From: Diogma glabrata | Lineage: Eukaryota > Arthropoda > Insecta > Diptera > Cylindrotomidae | DNA: 64,000 nucleotides | Reading direction: 5' to 3' | Assembly (NCBI GenBank): GCA_963693315.1 | Contig: OY856188.1 | Location: forward strand, 191,064,811-191,128,810 | In this document: positions 61,510-64,000 of the stretch, piece by piece | Position numbering within the stretch: position 1 is the first letter of the stretch | Layout: every line of letters starts with the position of its first letter | Made by a program: the position numbers and the translations under genes | Notes under the pieces: generated by a model | The model's database searches: none | What the model saw: only the letters and a program-made list of their open reading frames with translations | Told to the model about the DNA's origin: nothing

Positions 61510-62870
61510 ACGAAACCTTATTAAACTTATTTTTATTTACAAAATTTTATTTTGTTTCATCAAGGTAACATATTTATGAAATTTTTGGAAACTCAACACA
61601 ACCTTTATTACTAATAATTTATAAAAACAGCAAAGTAATTTTTCTTGTTATAATTTTTTTCTTTTTAAACTTTATTCCACAATAATAAAAAAAACTGCTT
61701 TTTACACATATAGGTGGACAGACACAACATATATTTTCCTTTTTCTTTGTTCTATATTATAATTTTTTTTATTATTCTATTTCGTTTGAATATTATTCTT
61801 TTAATTTTAAATTGTAACTCACAAAAACAATCGAATAATTTTAATAATTAAGTTTTAAGTACTAAACTCGACTCAAGACAATAATTTGGTTTTAATTTCA
61901 GGTTACAACTCACTGAATACAAAATATTTTTAGTATTTATTATATTAAAAATAAAGTAAAAAAGAGAATGATTGTTTGTTGATCCATGAACTCTCCCGTT
62001 TAGCAAAGTTGTTTTATTTAGCAAAGAGATAATATATAACAATTGAATTCGAAATAGAGAGAACTCAAACATATAAAAAAACTAGTATGCCTTTTAAGTT
62101 TTTTACAGGAAGTCCGAAGATTATGTATACTGATTGTTTGGTTAATGGAAAAATGTAATGTAGCCGTATTATACACGAAAAATGGAAATGTTTGGTGGTT
62201 GAACAGGAATTTAGTTTCTTCTTTTAGTTTGTTGTTCTAGAGTTGGCGTAGATTTCTTATAAAATGCTACCTGTTAAATATCGCGTAATTTAGCGGGCGT
62301 AACAAAATTTGAACATAAAAAAGCGCGCAGAACGTTTCAAAAGCCATACGCCATTTGTAAAAATAATTTAATTTTTTCTTATATACATATGTATACAAAA
62401 CATTAACGTATTTTTTAAGGGACTTATGAGGAAAGAATGGCTTTAATACGTGCCAGAGTTCAACATGACGGGATGTTTACGTCCAAAAATGCAAACAAGC
62501 CCGCTGGATGGAGATAATAAAATATAAAACAAATTAAAATTAAATGTAAATCTCTCTACGAATTATTATTATTTCAGAAAAGTCGTAGAGGTTTGTCCAG
62601 ACCCAGAGTTTCTTTTTGAATACAGTCGCTTTGACTTTAGTAATGTGCACATAAACTTAAAATTTGTAATTAAAGAATATAAAGATAAAAATAAAAGTAA
62701 AGATCTTGTGATTAATGTTTGAAAACCTGTGAGTTTCTTTTTTGTTTGTCGATGAGGATTGAGTGGTGTAAAAAAAGGCTCAGTCCATAATTAATTAAGC
62801 AGAAATGTTCTAAATGGAAAAAATGCGAGTCACGTCGTAGCTGCCGCCATTAGTGTTATGCAGAAATTTC
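61510..62870. other. No gene recognised
   Basis: AT-rich; chance ORFs only. Confidence 0.4.
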
Positions 62871-62872
62871 AA

Positions 62873-63200
62873 GATTATATCATCATCATCCAGTAATGGC
62901 GTAGTTACTAGGCTATATATAATATAGTATATCAGTTATTCTTCAGATTATATCATCGTAAGCCATATATACGCCATGTTAGGCGATATTTAACATATTA
63001 TTTAAGTTGTTCATCAAGTTATTCGTCGAATATATCAGTTATTCATCAATTTACATCATCGTCAATCACATATATGCCATGTTAGGCGATATATAATATA
63101 TTATATAAGTTGTTCATCAAGTTATTCGTCGAATATATCAGTTATTCATCAAATTACATCATTGTCTACCAATATATGCCATGTTAGGCGATATATAATA
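62873..63200. repeat. ~102-bp tandem repeat, three units
   Basis: GCCATGTTAGGCGATAT occurs at 62973, 63076 and 63178, with ATATATCAGTTATTCATCAA and AAGTTGTTCATCAAGTTATT between. The third unit is inside the left arm of the inverted repeat that follows. Confidence 0.8.
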
Positions 63201-63698
63201 TATATTACATCAGTAATCATCTAATGTGCGTTATAAGGCACGAAATACAAAATTGAACCACCACAACGTGTCGTTTCATCAATCGTCAATACAAATGCTA
63301 TCCAAATTGTTAGGCCTCTGGCTCGTCAATTAACAACATCAATAAACCAAATACAGTCCACTGCCAAGCTAGAGGCGCGAACATTTTGGTATTTTGATAT
63401 TACTGATAGCAAACTGTTCGCGCCTCTAGCTTGGCAGTGGACTGTCTTTGGTTTATTGATGTTGTTAATTAACGAGCCAGAGGCCTAACAATTTGGATAG
63501 CATTTATATTGAAGATTGATGAAACGACGTTGTGGTGGTTCAATTTTGTATTTCGTGCCCTATAACGCACATTAGATGATTACTGATGTAATATATATTA
63601 TATATCGCCTAACATGGCATATATTGGTAGACAATGATGTAATTTGATGAATAACTGATATATTCGACGAATAACTTGATGAACAACTTATATAATAT
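63098..63698. mobile_element. 601-bp inverted repeat with ~285-bp arms
   Basis: The left arm (63098-63383) and right arm (63415-63698) are inverted copies with few mismatches (for example CGTGTCGTTTCA against CGTCGTTTCA), around a 31-base loop. The inner end of each arm is GC-rich (CAAGCTAGAGGCGCGAACA). The outer part contains the 102-bp repeat unit. Resembles a foldback-type element that grew from one end of a tandem array; no terminal duplication could be defined. Confidence 0.75.
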
Positions 63699-63705
63699 CA
63701 AAATG

Positions 63706-64000
63706 CTACAGAAATACCAACCACACCACCAACAACCACAACACCAACACCCAAACCACCAACACCCACACCATCATTAAACACACCATCATCTAGCACA
63801 ACACCATCAAGATCAACTAGCACCACACCAACACTACCAGAAAGCCCAACACCCTCCACCTCTATGTCTAGAGTTACGGGCACTTTATCCCAAGCGCAGT
63901 ACCTCGCTAATCGCGAGAAAAGGGACAAGCGCCTAGACCAACAAATTTGTGGGCTTCTGACTGTGTTTGAACTAATGGTAAAACAAGATTATCCAACCAT
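63706..64000 (+). CDS. Thr/Pro-rich open frame, partial, runs off the window
   Basis: The frame starting at AAT 63703/ACA 63709 stays open to the window end. It begins with about 50 Thr/Pro/Ser-rich residues (PTTPPTTTTPTPKPPTPTPS), then SQAQYLANREKRDKRLDQQI and CGLLTVFELMVKQDYPT, a charged helix. A TGCTACAG just before could be a splice acceptor, so this may be a last exon. The layout (Pro/Thr linker, then charged helix) resembles exon 3 of the Harbinger-2 SANT-like protein, but no family can be named. Codon use and absence of stops over about 97 codons support coding. Confidence 0.45.

Noticed and set aside
62880..63200. CRISPR-like array of spaced repeats
   Set aside because: Units are contiguous ~102-bp tandem copies with no constant repeat and variable spacer pattern, in a eukaryotic context.
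63698..63928. Minus-strand Val/Gly-rich ORF
   Set aside because: It is the antisense shadow of the Thr/Pro-rich plus-strand frame, which extends further and has more plausible residues.

Overview
The window looks like AT-rich, gene-poor nuclear DNA from an arthropod, most likely an insect. The basis is the mix of elements: Penelope, Helitron, Harbinger with MADF-BESS or SANT-like accessory genes, Ty3/gypsy and CACTGAAAAAA-type MITEs. There are also short GT-AG introns and long (TA)n tracts. No species can be named. I found no convincing single-copy host gene, no tRNA or rRNA and no CRISPR; almost everything recognisable is mobile DNA or a repeat.

Layout: 1-4.8 kb is a 250-bp repeat family with TGACGTCA palindromes, broken by a TTAA-flanked MITE and a probable solo LTR. 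6.5-10.1 kb holds four tandem Helitron 5' ends leading into a decayed Helitron, with a 483-bp MITE inside its ORF and a 440-bp foldback element at its broken end. 12.3-14.7 kb has a gypsy-type gag relic cut by a CACTG MITE and a GGGGCCC-ended MITE. 14.9-18.5 kb is short tandem repeats. 18.5-20.15 kb is a second Helitron. 20.2-27.15 kb is two almost identical Penelope-like elements head to head, flanked by (TA)n/(TGTA)n microsatellite. 28.3-31 kb is a decayed Harbinger inserted in a third Helitron. 31-34.4 kb consists of elements whose long inverted repeats are built from a 140-bp satellite.

From 36.3 to 53.5 kb a single minus-strand MADF-BESS gene (a probable Harbinger accessory gene) has been stretched to about 17 kb by three insertions. 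They are a gypsy provirus with identical LTRs (itself holding a LINE in one LTR), a 1.3-kb CCCAGC-ended element, and a 6.1-kb hAT-like element that contains another gypsy. A partial second copy of the same gene on the plus strand (53.8-54.3 kb) retains the empty gypsy target. Its flank is interrupted by a nearly complete 2.96-kb Harbinger with both genes (54.6-57.5 kb) and a 664-bp TIR element. 58-64 kb has a gag relic, a (TA)n tract, two long hairpins and a Thr/Pro-rich ORF running off the end.

The working genes are those of the elements themselves: RT with GIY-YIG nuclease, gag-pol, endonuclease with RT, Helitron helicase, and DDE nuclease with a DNA-binding partner. Nearly all carry at least one stop or frameshift. 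Many insertions can be delimited to within a few bases because removing them makes an interrupted reading frame continuous.
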